Assembly: GCA_030323885.1 (NCBI GenBank)
Contig: JASIRB010003998.1
Coordinates: 62,001-126,000, forward strand
Reading direction: 5' to 3'
Length of the DNA stretch: 64,000 nt
DNA from: Branchipolynoe longqiensis
Lineage: Eukaryota > Annelida > Polychaeta > Phyllodocida > Polynoidae
This document shows, one piece after another, positions 44,546 through 54,778 of this stretch. The position numbers and the translations under genes are program-made. Positions within the stretch are counted from its first letter, which is position 1. Every line of letters begins with the position of its first letter. The notes beneath the pieces were generated by a model. It worked only from the letters and a program-made list of their open reading frames with translations. It was not told where the DNA came from and did no database searches.

Positions 44546-44859
44546 GCCAGTGGCCTCCAATTGGCAATGGCCAGCACATAAAACACAAAACTGCTCTTCT
44601 TGTAGTCGTGTCGGTTTTGCCGTGCTTCTGCTAGCCTCTCTTATTTTCCATTTACGTTCGCATCCCTCACTCCTACCCTGCCCCTCCCCCCTCTCACCGC
44701 CCCCCCCCCCCACTCCCCACCACCCCCGCTCTCGGCACAACGCCAACTAACCCTGATATCGCCCAGACCAGGCCGGCTTCTGAAGGTAGGGTTTGCTCAC
44801 GTCAGCTTCCAGTTTCCCACAGACTGACATCCATCGGCCGGACTGTTCCCCACAAACCT

Positions 44860-45065
44860 TTTATATATAATGTTTATATATTGTATATACTTAGATATTA
44901 TAGATTATATATAGACATATTATAGATAGAGTATATATATTATTCATAGATTATATATATTATTTATATATTATATATATTTTATATATATTATTTATTA
45001 TTATTTATATATTATTTATATACTATATATATTATTTATATATTATTTATATATTATATATACAA
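44860..45065. repeat. TA-rich tract
   Basis: Imperfect TATATTATTTATATAT repeats with a unit of roughly 17 bp toward the right side. Confidence 0.85.
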
Positions 45066-45238
45066 GAAGAAAATCCTCCTTGGTGAATGAAGCAGGGTGG
45101 GGGGCACCCGGTTACAAAGACTGCCTCCAGGAGGGGGGAGGTACTCCAGCAATGCGTCAGGTCAGGTGGAACTTGAAGTCGGAACATTTATTCCCCTCGA
45201 AATCCCGAGAATGTATACTTGTATAATGCGTTATCCAT

Positions 45239-45240
<2 letters not shown>

Positions 45241-45283
<43 letters not shown>

Positions 45284-45295
45284 CAATATATATGT
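45241..45295. repeat. (CA)n(TA)n compound microsatellite
   Basis: A CA run followed by a TA run. Confidence 0.9.
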
Positions 45296-45679
45296 AGGAT
45301 GGTGGAGGCAACACGGACTCAGGGAGGCGAGTACAGTCATATTTTATTTGGCTTATATATAATGGCTGGGCCAGACAACCATAACCCAGTAATACGCAAC
45401 CATAACCGTACTTGGCTGGGCAAACCGCCCTACCAATAAAGAAGAAGAAGAAGAAGAAAAAACCGAGACACAATCACAAGTCGTAATGTGTTTACCGTAT
45501 GGACCGGGTGAGGGAAATGGGGCCCGAGCAAGCGAGGGAGGGGCGAGGAAAGGTGGAGCGCAGGCACCACCTGACGGACTCGAACCCAGAATGGTGAATA
45601 GTTAAATGGCCAACTCCCAACATCAGGGGGAGGGTCTGCGCCGACCCTACACTGGCATATCCAGGATATACGAGTGTAT

Positions 45680-45825
45680 ATATATCAATATATATATATA
45701 TATATATATCAATATATATATCAATATATATCTATCAATATATATATATCAATATATATATATCAATATATATCTATCAATATATATTTATCAATATATA
45801 TATATATATATATTGATATATATCC
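45680..45825. repeat. ATATATC tandem repeats
   Basis: Units of ATATATCA and ATATATCTATCA in series; the Ile/Tyr-rich ORFs in three frames are repeat translations. Confidence 0.9.
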
Positions 45826-45889
45826 AACCATTTACATATCTGTAGTGGTCCATATGTAATGGACGGAGACAGCAAACCCACGCCGGACT

Positions 45890-46265
45890 GCACTCACACA
45901 CAGCTTAACCGCGGATGACCTCAGCAGGGGCCACGACGCATGCGTGGCGGGCGGCGCGGGGGGGGGGGGGGGCTGTGCGTACGTCTGTGGGGGGGGGGGG
46001 GGTGAGACTGGAGGCGCCACAGCCGTGAGTGACGGGAGAATCGGGCAGGACTGGGCGGGCGTGTGATAGCGGATCCGTGTGTCGTAGAGAAGAAGCAAGC
46101 AGCATGGGTGGAAACCCGACACTCGCTGACATCACTCTAGTGCCTGCCCCCTCTCCCCGCCCGCCTCCCGCCGCCTCAACCCCGCCCCAGCACCCGGTCT
46201 CGGCATACCATACTGCCCCCTACCTTCCACTGCTCAGCCACAACCAACCTATGAATACTGTATAA
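45890..46265. other. CpG-rich patch without a confirmed gene
   Basis: Contains ACGCATGCGTGG (NRF1-like palindrome, 45936-45947), G-runs at 45957-45972 and 45989-46002, and GGGCGG-type words. An ATG at 46104 opens a Pro-rich frame to 46265 (begins MGGNPTLADITL) with no domain. It may be a second promoter or first exon, or simply GC-rich repeat. Confidence 0.3.
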
Positions 46266-46289
46266 CGCCGTTAAACCAAGCTCGGTTAA
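46262..46289. mobile_element. Left-terminus scrap of the ACCCCGTTAAA MITE
   Basis: TATAACGCCGTTAAACCAAG then CTCGG matches the terminus of the MITE at 56755. It is cut by the TTAA-flanked MITE beginning at 46290. Confidence 0.6.
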
Positions 46290-46620
46290 AGCTGCATAGT
46301 CCGATGAAATATTAAATTTTCAAAACCAAACCAATTATCTAGATTTGATTTTACATATCTCACTTAGATACTGATACACTTATTAAGCATTTGTTTCTGA
46401 GTAGAAGGCAATACTGAGTCAATTTAACAGAACCTGTTACTGCAGAAGTCTGTGGTGTCAGAGTTTTGGCATGCTTGCCCAAACTAATTTTCCATGTTTG
46501 CACTCAAAATATCTCAAAAGTTTACCATTTAAAATAAAAGTAACTTTGAACTAATGTAAAGTAAATACTAATGATCGATCTAATATATTTATCTCAGAAA
46601 AAGTACAGAAATTCAATTTT
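46286..46620. mobile_element. TTAA-family MITE lacking its right end
   Basis: Left end AGCTGCATAGTCCGATGAAA after TTAA (46286-46289). The interior parallels 4386-4739 closely. It reaches CAGAAATTCAA and then, instead of the right terminus ATCGGACTAT..., the 206-bp tandem array begins. Confidence 0.75.
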
Positions 46621-47300
46621 GAATAAAATAAACGTTATACACAGTGCGTACCGGCAAACTCATTGCATTGTCAATAGCCGTGAGCAATCTTCATACAGAA
46701 AAAGTGAAATATCTCTAAAACCACACCACCTAGACACAACCCGCTTGGAAAACATATAGAAAACATATCCACCAAATAGATTATATTAAATTTATACGGT
46801 TAGGGTTCTGCATTTCTATTAATTTTGAATAAAATAGACGTTTTGCACTCTGCGTACCGGCAAACTCAATGCGTTGTCAATGGCCGTGAGCAATCTTCAT
46901 ACAGAAAAGGTGAAATATCTCTAAAACTTCACCACCTAGACACAAACCGCTGGGAACACATATAGAAAACATATTCAACCAAAAGATTATATTAAATTTT
47001 TATGCTTAGGGTTCTGCATTTCTATTAGTTTTGAATAAAATAAACGTTTTGCACTGCACGTACCGGCAAACTCAATTCAATACATTGTCAATTGCCGTGA
47101 GCAATCTTCATCAAGAAAAGGCGAAATATCTCTAAAACCACACCACCTAGACACAAACCGCTTGGAACACGTATAGAAAACATATTCAACGAAAAGATCA
47201 TATTAAATTTATATGCTTAGGGTTCTGCATTTCTATTAAATTTTGAATAAAATAAACGATTTGCACTGCGCGTACCGGCAAACTCAATGGCAGTGTGCTT
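46615..47300. repeat. 206-211-bp tandem repeat, about 3.3 units
   Basis: Units starting with AATTTTGAATAAAATAAACG at about 46615, 46821, 47027 and 47238, each with GCACTGCGCGTACCGGCAAA, GTGAGCAATCTTCAT and CACCACCTAGACACAA. The last unit is partial. The first unit starts inside the MITE above. Confidence 0.9.
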
Positions 47301-47667
47301 TGGTTCTGCAACCAAGCTGCGCGCGCATACACAATGTTTATAAACATTGAAAGGGGTCTATACTGTATTCTGTGTACTAGGTATGGGCGATAAAATAGGC
47401 ACATCAAGGCTAGCTGAAACCTGACTTCCCGTATTTTCCCCACAATTCCCTGACAGTGGGAGAAGATCCTTGTTTTCCCGGAAATTCGCTGTCAGTGTAA
47501 TAATCTCGGCTTGATTTCGGCGTTTTTGCTGGGCACCACTGTCACCCCTGTATATTATTAGCAGTCTTCGGCCTGTTGTTATGATCATAGTTAATCTGTG
47601 GTTCCACAAACCCTCCCGCCCCCTTCCCTTACCCCCCCCCCTCCTGCTTGCCCTCAGATTGGCAGGT

Positions 47668-47865
47668 GATAAATGTGGGCTACAAGGTAAGAAGATTACG
47701 GCCCATAGTCTCAGACGGGGGGCAGCTAGAGAGTGTGCGGAAGCTGGAGTCCCGTTGGAACAGGTCCAAGAGCTTGGCAACTGGCGTTCGTCCTGCATTT
47801 TTAATTATGTGGATAAGCGTAGCTTCAAAGCAGGTCCCTCAGCACTCGCTTCGCTTTTTGGCTGA
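47668..47865 (+). pseudogene. Tyrosine recombinase, C-terminal catalytic fragment
   Basis: Encodes KKITAHSLRRGAARECA, then GVPLEQVQELGNWRSS and IFNYVDKRS, stop at 47863-47865. The H-x-x-R box (HSLR) and the NW...Y segment, with the final Tyr nucleophile in IFNYV, are the hallmarks of phage-integrase-type recombinases of DIRS/Ngaro elements. It lies on the opposite strand from the other parts of the recombinase (49772-50332). It is preceded by a pyrimidine tract and CAG (to 47667) that looks like a splice acceptor. Confidence 0.8.
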
Positions 47866-48087
47866 GTGCTGAGGCCCCTATAAACACTGCTGTTGTGAAC
47901 TCGACCAGTACTCTTGAGTGATCGGTATTTATTAATAATTAATGTCCGTATAGATTATGCATATTTGTTAATTCATGTGTCGTTAGTATGTTAATGATTA
48001 ATTCTGGGATGTAAAAATTTTTATTCATAATAATAATAAAATTTTATTGGCCCACAAACTGAGGTCGCCGTGTTCTGTTACTTAATT
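47861..48087. repeat. 227-bp direct repeat, copy 1
   Basis: From GCTGAGTGCTGAGGCCCCTA to TTCTGTTACTTAATT. Identical to copy 2 apart from one base (GTAAAAATTTTT versus GTAAAAAATTTT). It begins inside the stop region of the recombinase fragment. Such split direct repeats flank Ngaro/PAT-like YR retroelements. Confidence 0.9.
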
Positions 48088-48280
48088 GTATATGTTGCTG
48101 GTAACATATGTAATTATTACAGAAACGGCACCCAATCGGCCTGCCATAATTGACTGTGACCTTTGCATTATGTCGCCCTGACTACGACTTGATCATATGG
48201 AACAAACAACCCTGTAACTGTCACTTGATCGAGATCAACAAGAGAGAGAAGATCCATTTGCTTACCATCCCTCCCTCCCT

Positions 48281-48507
48281 GCTGAGTGCTGAGGCCCCTA
48301 TAAACACTGCTGTTGTGAACTCGACCAGTACTCTTGAGTGATCGGTATTTATTAATAATTAATGTCCGTATAGATTATGCATATTTGTTAATTCATGTGT
48401 CGTTAGTATGTTAATGATTAATTCTGGGATGTAAAAAATTTTATTCATAATAATAATAAAATTTTATTGGCCCACAAACTGAGGTCGCCGTGTTCTGTTA
48501 CTTAATT
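48281..48507. repeat. 227-bp direct repeat, copy 2
   Basis: Offset exactly 420 bp from copy 1. A 193-bp spacer of different sequence lies between. Its right edge (48507) is where the minus-strand gag-like frame ends. Confidence 0.9.
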
Positions 48508-49358
48508 AACATTTAATGTAGGCCAAGTGCACAGCACATGCATTTTATAATTGAAGGGGGACTTATCACAGAAAATGTTTACATCATCATTGTACTGATC
48601 TGTATCATTAAAGTTATCTACCAGATCCATATCACGGAGATCAGAATTGTTTGCACCTATTCCAAACTGCAACGGAGGTACAACAGCAACTACAACATTA
48701 ACCGGTTTAACATGTTTAATTTCAGGAACCAACTTCTTAACTGGGTCGATCCTACCAATATGTCTACCCATATTAGTAGCTAGAAAGTTTTGTGGGTCCA
48801 ACATGGACTCCCTGGCAACAACAGTATCGCCATAGTCAGTGTTAAGCATAACACAGTCTGGATTTATAACATCCAAAGTACTAATAGAACTACAGCCCCT
48901 ATCAGAATCTACAACATTTGATAAAGTGTTTACGGCTTTAAAATGTAACATAGTAGGAAGCTGCCTACGACCGTTATCGCATCCTCTGCGATGACGTCAT
49001 CAGTCGTGTTGTCCGGCCCGCTCGGCAGCTCACCTATATACAAATTTCCTCCATCCTGAGCGCTCTCAAGGCTTTGCAGTCTCGCCATTAACGGTGCCTG
49101 GGATGCTGCCAGCTTAGCATCCAGCAGATGTGCTAACTCCTCCAATGATACACCAGGTTGCTTTGAAGTTGATGGCAATGGCGAACCCAGCTCCAGATCC
49201 GCCATATTTAATCTTGAAGATGACACCGTATGACTAATAATATTAATCCGTTTGGAACCACTTCCTGAACTGTCCGAACGATCCATCGAGTCCAATAATG
49301 CCTTGGAATACCGGCCGACGACACTCTTTACTTTTCCTCCTTTAGGCATGATGAACAA
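48502..49358 (-). pseudogene. Gag-like ORF of a YR retroelement, frameshifted
   Basis: Two overlapping minus-strand frames: 49358-48930 starts MFIMPKGGKVKSVVGRYSKA and contains SLEELAHLLDAKLAASQA; 48951-48502 continues with DPQNFLATNMGRH and ends at a TAA inside direct repeat 2. The Lys/Ser-rich start and charged central part resemble gag proteins of DIRS-like elements, but I recognise no zinc knuckle. A frameshift at about 48940 separates the frames. Function is inferred from neighbours. Confidence 0.5.
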
Positions 49359-49616
49359 TTTTCCTTATTCAACTCAATCGATCCGTCGACGACGGTGGCC
49401 AGGTAAGGACTGGACAAGCCTTTGAATCTACTACCGGAAGTTAACTTTGTACATAGCGACGCGTGCTACGAACGGTATCTATGGTGCTACTCATATCAAG
49501 CCCGTAGTCAGGGTTTGTGAATTATGCATGTTTCCGGCAACATGGACAATTCTTATATAGCATCCATATATATATTTATATATGTATATATAATATACCC
49601 CCAACCCAACTCTGCT

Positions 49617-50332
49617 AATAAATAGTTGCCGCAAGCTTTGCTGCTACTCTCATATCGTTTATAATACGCATGGATAAAGGTGTTTTTAAGTATTGAAACA
49701 CCGCATCACTTGACCAGTCACCTCTAGTTTTATCTCCTCTTGGGATGCACCACACATAGATAGATAGAAGTCTAAATCCGGCATCTCGCAATTGGAATAT
49801 ACAATGACCTTTCTCTAAATTGCATTGTTTTTGTTTTACACACTTCTAATAGCATGCCCCATGCATAGAATTTTATGTTCTCACAGCGTAACATAGCATC
49901 AGAATAAGTTATATTAGATTTCCTTAGAAGTCCCCTAAAACTACATAACACCGCTGCCCGCCAGGCAATATGCCCTGGGTTATTTGATAGAAAAGAAAAC
50001 ATCTGTTTCAACATATGTGGTAGAAGAGGAATCGCCTGCCTATGCGAATCTCCTAACGTTCTACGTATTCCTCGAATGGCGGAACTAATTATGAAATCTT
50101 TCTAGTCTATAGGTGTTGTGCCCTGGCACTTGAGAAAGTAATTAAGGCCACTTAAGTAATTAACCACAGAGGAATATTTACAGGTTCTAGCCAACCATGT
50201 TGCATACAGCAATACTTGCATAGAAGTACAAGGCAATGGTGAATGTGTATCTGACAATTCTGCTATAAATGACAGATACTTATTTACTTGAACAGCCCTC
50301 GCTGCCTGAGAATTTGGAGTGTAGCATTTCAT
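49617..50332 (-). pseudogene. Tyrosine recombinase, N-terminal and middle part
   Basis: Minus strand: core-binding domain (QAARAVQVNKYLSFIAEL, LYATWLARTCKYSSVVNYL), an in-frame TAG at 50102-50104, then AVLCSFRGLLRKSNI (the box that carries the first catalytic Arg) and LLEVCKTKTMQFRERSLYIPI, stop at 49772. A frameshifted extension to about 49617 reads YVWCIPRGDKTRGDW. The HxxR...Y half is missing here and is found inverted at 47668-47865. Confidence 0.8.
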
Positions 50333-51860
50333 CTGGAGAACTTTCTGTTCTGTTTTGAGCTTATCGAGTCCTGGAACGACAACGGTTGCTGAAATAAGTT
50401 ACTACAACAAAGCCTTCCTTCCGGGTCTGCATTAATTATTACCCTTGCCATGTCATTTGTATTAAGCCTACTTATGGCATCTGTTATTACATTCATCTCA
50501 CTGTTGATGCGCACAGAAGTAAACACAAAATTGTACTTTATTGACATCCAAAACAACCGTCTTAGGTAATACATAATCACTTTACATTTTGACCGTCCTG
50601 TATTTAATGCTGATTCCACCGTCGCACTGTCTGTGATAATCATTATGGCTGCTCCTTCCCAACTTGGTGCCCACCGCTTTACCGGTGCGTAAACAGCCCC
50701 CCATTTCTTGTTCATTAATATGAGCTGTATGCAGCCCATCATCAGGTTGATTGTAATGGTGTTTAACATCTGCTTTAAGCAGCTCTGCATGCATAGGATC
50801 AAAGCAACCTATTAACCAATCGGTGCCATGCATGGCACCATAACCCCACTTACTGGCATCACTATAAGTGGCTTTTATAGACGCAAACTTTCCTAGTATT
50901 AACGCCTTACCATTACAAGCATTGGCAAAGTCATACCACCAATTCAAATCTTCTCTGAAGTCTGCGTTCAACCGTACTTTATAGTACGGTTGGGACACCG
51001 AGTTCACTAAATCATACACCCGACGAGAAAAAGTTCGCCCACCACGCACTACTTTGGCGCAGTGGGCTAACATTCCTGCTAACCTCTCCAGCTCTTTTTT
51101 AGTGGCTTTCTTTCTATCTTTAAAAAACGTAAGAATTTTTCTTAGTTTCTCAAGTTTATCATGTGGGAGTGTTAATTCCAACTTAACTGTGTCAATTAAT
51201 ATCCCCAAGAATCTAACTGTCCTACTTGGGCAAATCAGTTTTTTATAGTTAATGTGGAAGCCTAGAGGGCGCAAAATGGCAATTAATTTATTTTTGCTGC
51301 TCTTTCGCAATGTCCCAATTTGAGGATATGATGCAGAAATCATCTAAGTAATTTACTACCTTGCATATACCTTCTCTATTCGCACATCTAACTATAAATT
51401 CAGATATCTTAGAGAAAACAAAGGGGCTTGAAGACAGCCCCATGCATAATCTGTTGTCAAGCATGTACTCAGGCTTACTTCCAGGTTCATCATTAAATCC
51501 CCACACCAAACCTTGTCTAGGTCTATCTGTCGGGTGTATAGAAATGGCTCGATAAGCGTCTTTTAGGTCTACCATAGACAGGTAGTCTCTGCCAATCATA
51601 TGATCTACTACATCATCGACACTTTTGTACTTAAATTTAAGCGCCACTTGATCTGTGAAAGTATTTACTGATTCTTTCTTCGGCAAACTACAGTGTGTTA
51701 TCCCCCCCCCTGGTTTCGGTATACAGAATATGTTATGCACACAGAGTGGGGTATGGTTTGTCCGGGAAATTATATCTTGGTCTAATTCAGATAATAATTT
51801 TTGTGTGATGATATCCCTGTACAGATTATTACAGATTTTCTTAAATTTAATATAATCTAT
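50329..51860 (-). pseudogene. DIRS/Ngaro-type reverse transcriptase and RNase H
   Basis: Minus strand. RT: IFCIPKPGGG, VDLKDAYRAISIHP (catalytic Asp), LCMGLSSSPFVFSK and VVNYLDDFCII (YLDD active site). Then FLGILIDTVKLELTLP, then RNase H-like ATYSDASKWGYGAM, HINEQE, IMIITDSATVESALN and ITDAISRL. Frames shift near 51295 and near 50715. The coding match extends a little upstream to about 51860, where it stops abruptly. The YLDDF box and SDAS...W..GA RNase H style are those of YR retroelements. Immediately downstream, overlapping by four bases, comes the recombinase ORF. Confidence 0.85.
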
Positions 51861-51869
51861 TATATGAAT

Positions 51870-52281
51870 TTAAATTGGCGGAGCCATATATCTTATAAGT
51901 ATTATTATTTATTATTTGTACTAGTGAATAATTCTTCCTCTCTGTATGTTATGTTATTTGCTGCGGGCCAGCACACTTCCATTGCTGCTGCCGCCCTCAC
52001 CGCCTAGTCCGCAAACTACAGCCGGTCATCTGTGCCAGTACACATCCAATTTTTACTTTGCTAGCATGGCTTGCTGGGCAGCTCCGCTAGTGCTAAGCGA
52101 CATTACATTCTACACGTAACTCTTCTACGTTGCTATAGCATACCACTGAACTTCTGTAGTGCTTGTGGCAGAACTCATGACAAAAGTAATATTTGTAACG
52201 CCAGTGAGAAGGATTATAGCGTGCATGAGACGAGATGCGATATGGCTGCTAGAATGTCTCTCTCCATATATATATATATGT

Positions 52282-52328
<47 letters not shown>
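51870..52328. other. No gene recognised; TA tract at right
   Basis: Possibly the remaining 5' side of the YR element, but no coding or repeat match. 52267-52330 is (TA)n. Confidence 0.4.
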
Positions 52329-52335
<7 letters not shown>

Positions 52336-52582
52336 CTGTCTCAAAAGGTGCTAAGCAAAATGGGACAAAACTTTGTCCATAGTAATGATCAACACACTAT
52401 CTACTTCTGCATTTGCTCAGGATAAACTGATTTGTTTTTTACATGATCCTAATAGAATACATATTGATTTGAAGCAAATGTCCTTGTGTTTTCAGTGTAA
52501 CCGTTTCTGTGCTGTTTTGTGTCAATCGTTACTATGGACAAAAAAACGAAGAGGTAGCACCTTTTGAGACAGGCTCATTGTA
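52329..52582. mobile_element. Tc1/mariner-like MITE
   Basis: About 250 bp with inverted ends TGAGACTGTCTCAAAAGGTG (52331) and GCACCTTTTGAGACAGGCTCA (to 52578). The inner part of the TIR (TTTGTCCATAGTAA) also matches. It is inserted in TA repeats, with TA on the right, so a TA duplication is consistent but cannot be proved. Non-coding. Confidence 0.75.
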
Positions 52583-52592
52583 TATATATAAA

Positions 52593-52594
<2 letters not shown>

Positions 52595-52640
<46 letters not shown>

Positions 52641-52642
52641 GA
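52595..52642. repeat. (GA)n microsatellite
   Basis: GAGAGA run with one GG interruption. Confidence 0.95.
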
Positions 52643-52855
52643 AACGTGTGTGATATGTGGAGATCTAAGCCCGTGTTTTGGTTTTGAAAATGTGATGTTT
52701 TCATCGGATCCTCCAGATTTAAGCACATGAATGTGTAGACTCAGTGAGTATGTGCTTGGGTGTTATGTCCTAGTAACATGTGAGGTCATATCAGAGTTAT
52801 TACTGACTTCTGCCAGTGTGTTGCCCTGCCCGGTCTTTCCACTATTAAGGTTGTT

Positions 52856-53180
52856 TGGTTGGTTGTTGGAGTTTTACGTCCTGGCAACATTTAAGGTCAT
52901 ATCAGGATGGGTACGAGTTGTGACAGTGTGCACTCATGGGGACTTCATAGTGCTGCCCCACTGAGGAATCAGGCCACTGGAACCATTACCCGATATTCCA
53001 CTGTCACATTATCCTGACTCTGAGCTAACCAGTCCTTGCCCTATCCTATTAATGGTGTGTACCGGGCTAGGAAGTGACAAGTATCAATTTTATAAGTCAT
53101 TGGTTTGACTCGACCAGAAACCGAACACGCGATCTCCCACATGGGAAGCCAGCGTTCTACCGATTCGGCCACTGCAATAC
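52856..53180 (-). mobile_element. SINE-1 copy, head type A
   Basis: Minus-strand full-length copy: tail GGTTGGTTGTTGGAGTTTTAC, head end CTACCGATTCGGCCACTGC. A tail scrap of another copy lies at 52760-52800. Confidence 0.85.
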
Positions 53181-53453
53181 ATGCAAATAAACACACACAA
53201 ACACTTACAAACAAACACACATATACACATTCAAACACATGCAAACACACACGCAAACAACCAAAAACAAAATGGCCGCCGTCCCCGTGATCCTGTCACC
53301 GCCTCCGCACCTGAAGCCTCAAGACTCGAGACGCCCGCCTCGGAATCTGACCTCTGACCTCTGACCTGACCTCAGGTCAAGTGGGGCCAGCGTCCCAGAC
53401 GTCGGCGTCTGAGGCGAGTGGCGCGACCTCACTGTGGACTCATTCAGTCCTTT

Positions 53454-53823
53454 AAGGCCAAGTCAGACCTTACCGGACTGAGTACCGGACAGCACAAGAC
53501 AAACAATTGTCTAGTCCGTTGCTGTCCGGTGTCAAAATGTATCGAAATGTGTCGAAATGTTGCGCTTTCAACGGACAAGGAACGTACATTAACGAATAGC
53601 CACCGGACGATAAACGGACGATAAATGGACGATATACGGACGATAAACGGATGATAAACAGAATGACACCAGATAACAACGGTCAAGCAACGGTCAACCG
53701 ACCGGTACAAGTTTTGTGCTTGTTCAAAACTTGTACCGGACACCACCGGAGTTAGAACGGACACGCCGGATGGGTTCTTTTTCTGTTCGTTTCCTCAGTC
53801 CGGTGAGGTCTGACTGGGGCTTC
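53454..53823. mobile_element. TIR element, 370 bp
   Basis: Left end AGGCCAAGTCAGACCTTACCGG and right end CCGGTGAGGTCTGACTGGGGCT are inverted repeats, extending inward to GGACTGAG and CTCAGTCC. The interior has tandem ACGGACGATAAAC units (53605-53655) and a short palindrome (CAAGTTTTGTGCTTGTTCAAAACTTG region near 53707-53733). Flanks TTA (left) and TCA (right) would fit an eroded Harbinger duplication. Confidence 0.65.
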
Positions 53824-53835
53824 ACAGAAAGAGAG

Positions 53836-53836
<1 letters not shown>

Positions 53837-53875
<39 letters not shown>
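53837..53875. repeat. (GT)n(GC)n microsatellite
   Basis: GT run followed by GCGCGC. Confidence 0.9.
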
Positions 53876-53879
<4 letters not shown>

Positions 53880-53924
53880 CGTATGTGTGTACGTGTATGT
53901 GTGATTTTTGTTTGGATTTTTTTT

Positions 53925-54448
53925 TACTTCCTACACCTAAGGTCATCAAGGACGTGTACCGAATTGCGACAGAGCGCAACGTATGGCGTCTTTATAGTGC
54001 TGCCCCCCCCCCCCCCCGCTGGGATACCGCACCGCCATCACCAGCATCCGTTTGTTTGTTGGGGGTTTCACGTCCTGGCAACATATAAGGTCATATCAGG
54101 GCGGGTAAAGAGTTGTGATAGTGCACAGTCATGACTTTATGGTGTTGTCCCACTGGGAGACTAGTCCACCGGCCCCATGACCTGATATCCAACTCAGTCA
54201 CATTATCTTTATCCTGTGCTTGACCTAGGAATGCTGAGCGCCAGACTAAGTAGCGGCAAATATCAATTGCATAAGTCATCGGTTTGACTCGGCTAGGATT
54301 CGAACTGCCGATCACGTGAAGCCTACGTTCCTAGCGATTCGGCCACCGCGTCCGGTCGCCATCACCCGATAACCCACTCAGTCACACTATCGCAATACTG
54401 CACAGACCAGTCCCTATAGTAATTAGCATAATGCCGAGCACCGGACAA
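53925..54448 (-). mobile_element. SINE-1 copy nested within another SINE-1 copy
   Basis: 53925-54045 is the tail and start of the body of one minus-strand copy (CTACACCTAAGGTCATC, TTTATAGTGCTGCC). It is interrupted at about 54050 by a second minus-strand copy (tail GTTTGTTTGTTGGGGGTTTC, head end GGCCACCGCGTCCGG at 54354). The first then resumes at 54355 (GTCGCCATCACCCGATAACCC) to about 54448. CGCCATCACC occurs on both sides (54030-54039 and 54357-54366) and fits a target duplication. Confidence 0.75.
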
Positions 54449-54536
54449 TTTTTTTGTTTTTGTTTTTTTTGGTCCATTAGTTGTTTAAGCAGGGGAAATT
54501 TCAGTCATAGACGACTGGTCTTCCTCATTCCACTGC

Positions 54537-54778
54537 TGGTCGATAGAAAGCCCGAGCCGTCACTTTTACCGACCCAAGGGATTTTTAACCTCCCACACCA
54601 CATAGACATGGTATGAGAGCAACCGGCCTTTGATGACGCTGTAAGTTATACACAGCGGTGGAAATCCAAATTGGCAGAGCTGGGGGCATGGGGAATCGAA
54701 CCGCCGACCCTCAGATTAGGAGTCTGTCCTAGAAAAAAGTCAGACACTCTAACCACTCCGCCACAGAAAACACCACAA
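54537..54778 (-). mobile_element. SINE-2 copy
   Basis: Minus-strand copy lacking its first 3' 60 bp: GGTCGATAGAAAGCCCGAGC through the head CTCTAACCACTCCGCCACAG. The missing end is replaced by the TTCCTCATTCCACTGCT module also seen at 1115-1168. Confidence 0.8.

Noticed and set aside
46104..46265. 54-codon Pro-rich ORF starting MGGNPTLADITL
   Set aside because: Good-looking ATG in a CpG patch, but no domain, no splice donor I can defend and no supporting neighbour; kept only as part of the CpG-rich patch.
4140..47300. Direct-repeat arrays considered as CRISPR
   Set aside because: Eukaryotic window; the arrays lack alternating unique spacers and no cas genes are present.
51288..51740. Reverse-transcriptase ORF considered as a retrovirus or LTR pol
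   Set aside because: YLDDF with a following SDAS...GA RNase H and a tyrosine recombinase immediately downstream fits YR retroelements. There is no protease or DDE integrase.
9303..54352. tRNA-like sequences with A and B boxes scored as possible tRNA genes
   Set aside because: Each is the head of a SINE copy with the same body and tail. The anticodon arm and acceptor stem do not form a proper cloverleaf by eye, so I list none as tRNA.
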